Shown: piece by piece, positions 5,681 to 6,101 of the stretch
How positions within the stretch are numbered: the stretch's first letter is position 1
Layout: each line of letters opens with the position of its first letter
Assembly (NCBI GenBank): GCA_030146725.1
Contig: JASLBJ010000036.1
Span: 1-6,101 of the forward strand
DNA length: 6,101 bases
Direction of reading: 5' to 3'
Source of the DNA: Sphingomicrobium sp.
GTDB taxonomy: Bacteria > Pseudomonadota > Alphaproteobacteria > Sphingomonadales > Sphingomonadaceae
Program-made: the position numbers and the translations under genes
The notes under the pieces: model-generated
Seen by the model: the letters and a program-made list of their open reading frames with translations, nothing else
Told to the model about the DNA's origin: nothing
Database searches by the model: none

Positions 5681-5797
5681 CGACCGATACCCGGATAGCA
5701 CCGGGAGATGAGACGCGCGGCTCTTTGACATTGTTGGTTTAGATGAAGGGACATGTGGGCGGCGGCCCGGTCTCCGATAACCTCCGGGTATCGGTCG
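5681..5797 (+). repeat. 15-bp perfect inverted repeat enclosing boxA in the rRNA leader
   Basis: CGACCGATACCCGGA (5681-5695) is exactly complementary to TCCGGGTATCGGTCG (5783-5797), with 87 nt between the arms. Each arm can also form local hairpins: TCGGT-ACG-ACCGA (5675-5687) and CCCGG-ATAGCA-CCGGG (5690-5705) on the left, and CCCGG (5766-5770) with CCGGG (5784-5788) on the right. The leader could therefore take mutually exclusive folds. The 5690-5705 hairpin lies where a boxB would be expected upstream of boxA. Confidence 0.8.
5720..5730 (+). promoter_or_regulatory. rRNA antitermination boxA
   Basis: GCTCTTTGACA differs at one base from the boxA core GCTCTTTAACA of E. coli rrn leaders. As RNA it should recruit the NusB-NusE (S10) complex with NusA and NusG to make the polymerase resist Rho termination. 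The following conserved stretch (about 5745-5765, AGGGACATGTGGGCGGCGG) resembles the leader of other sphingomonads. Confidence 0.75.
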
Positions 5798-5859
5798 ATC
5801 GGTTAAATTCAAGCCGTTCCTTAATGTGACTTCCGTTCCGGCTTGCCGGTGCGGGACGA

Positions 5860-5955
5860 ACAAATGTCCTCATACGCAAACACACCAGTTTGTATATTTG
5901 TGCAGGAACGGCTCCCGGAGATGCCGGCCTGGTTCTCGGGTTTTCCCCCGAGGCC
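5860..5955 (+). other. Two hairpins in the rRNA leader just before 16S
   Basis: Hairpin 1: ACAAAT (5860-5865) pairs with ATTTGT (5896-5901), enclosing CAAAC-ACACCA-GTTTG (5877-5892). Hairpin 2: CTCGGG (5935-5940) pairs with CCCGAG (5947-5952) over a 6-nt loop, extended by GGC/GCC after a left-side bulge. Hairpin 2 ends about 11 nt before the mature 16S 5' end. Part of this region should also pair with sequence 3' of 16S to form the RNase III processing stem, which lies outside the window. Confidence 0.5.
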
Positions 5956-5966
5956 ATGTCGTACAT

Positions 5967-6101
5967 CAACTTGAGAGTTTGATTCTGGCTCAGAACGAAC
6001 GCTGGCGGCATGCCTAACACATGCAAGTCGAACGAGACCTTCGGGTCTAGTGGCGCACGGGTGCGTAACGCGTGGGAATCTGCCCTTAGGTTCGGAATAA
6101 C
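5967..6101 (+). rRNA. rrs: 16S ribosomal RNA, 5' end (partial)
   Basis: The first ~135 nt of the small-subunit rRNA. The universal segment AGAGTTTGATTCTGGCTCAG lies at 5974-5993, followed by GAACGCTGGCGGCATGCCTA and ACACATGCAAGTCGAACGAG. The short V1 hairpin AGACC-TTCG-GGTCT and the GTGGCGCACGGGTGCGTAAC segment are as in Sphingomonas-type 16S. The mature 5' end is placed at about 5967 by alignment to the known E. coli end and may be off by a few bases. The gene is cut by the right edge; in this group the operon normally continues with tRNA-Ile, tRNA-Ala, 23S and 5S. Confidence 0.98.

Noticed and set aside
5725..5730. TTGACA as a second rRNA promoter -35 box
   Set aside because: There is no -10 at 16-18 bp downstream (5748-5753 reads GGGACA). 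The hexamer is part of boxA.
5739..6026. Short reading frames on both strands across the rRNA leader and 16S start
   Set aside because: They overlap structural RNA and leader sequence, have no ribosome sites or family resemblance, and are chance frames.
1..6101. CRISPR array, insertion sequence or phage genes
   Set aside because: No regularly spaced repeats with spacers, no transposase motif and no terminal inverted repeats were seen. The only tandem repeat is coding.

Overview
The window comes from a GC-rich alphaproteobacterium, almost certainly a member of the Sphingomonadales (Sphingomonas or a close relative). The partial 16S rRNA gene at the right edge has the sphingomonad form of the 5' end, and the rRNA leader and the protein-coding genes fit that group. 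The identifications are from recognition of sequence patterns only; no database search was run.

Layout, left to right. (1) The last 20 codons of what looks like prmC, the release-factor glutamine methyltransferase, are followed by a 244-bp gap. (2) A DUF4167 protein starts at a TTG codon and carries an acidic patch and an Arg/Glu/Pro hexapeptide repeat. A 17-bp imperfect hairpin follows it. (3) Two tandem exported DUF4139 paralogues of 506 and 504 aa are separated by 2 bp. Each has a signal peptide and a polyproline run at a similar position. The second also has a TonB-box-like EIVVTGSR segment just before the prolines. (4) Converging from the other strand is a two-gene unit: a 94-aa two-helix membrane protein, then a YciA-type acyl-CoA thioesterase, joined by an ATGA overlap. 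The thioesterase 3' end overlaps the second DUF4139 gene by 13 bp. (5) Diverging from this pair is a 142-aa protein made of two CBS domains. (6) The last ~660 bp hold the start of an rRNA operon: an A-rich UP-like tract, a strong sigma70-type promoter with a 17-bp spacer and a GC-rich discriminator, a ~345-nt leader with boxA and several hairpins, and the first ~135 nt of 16S rRNA.

How the parts may work together. prmC (translation termination) and the DUF4167 gene are probably co-oriented housekeeping neighbours. The two DUF4139 genes almost certainly form one operon of envelope proteins of unknown role. The membrane protein and the thioesterase are probably translationally coupled. The CBS gene lies directly before the rRNA promoter, but nothing seen shows that it regulates rRNA synthesis.

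No mobile element, CRISPR array, tRNA or phage gene was seen. The parts most worth a second look are the DUF4139 pair with its TonB-box-like linker and the rRNA leader, where a perfect 15-bp inverted repeat encloses boxA.
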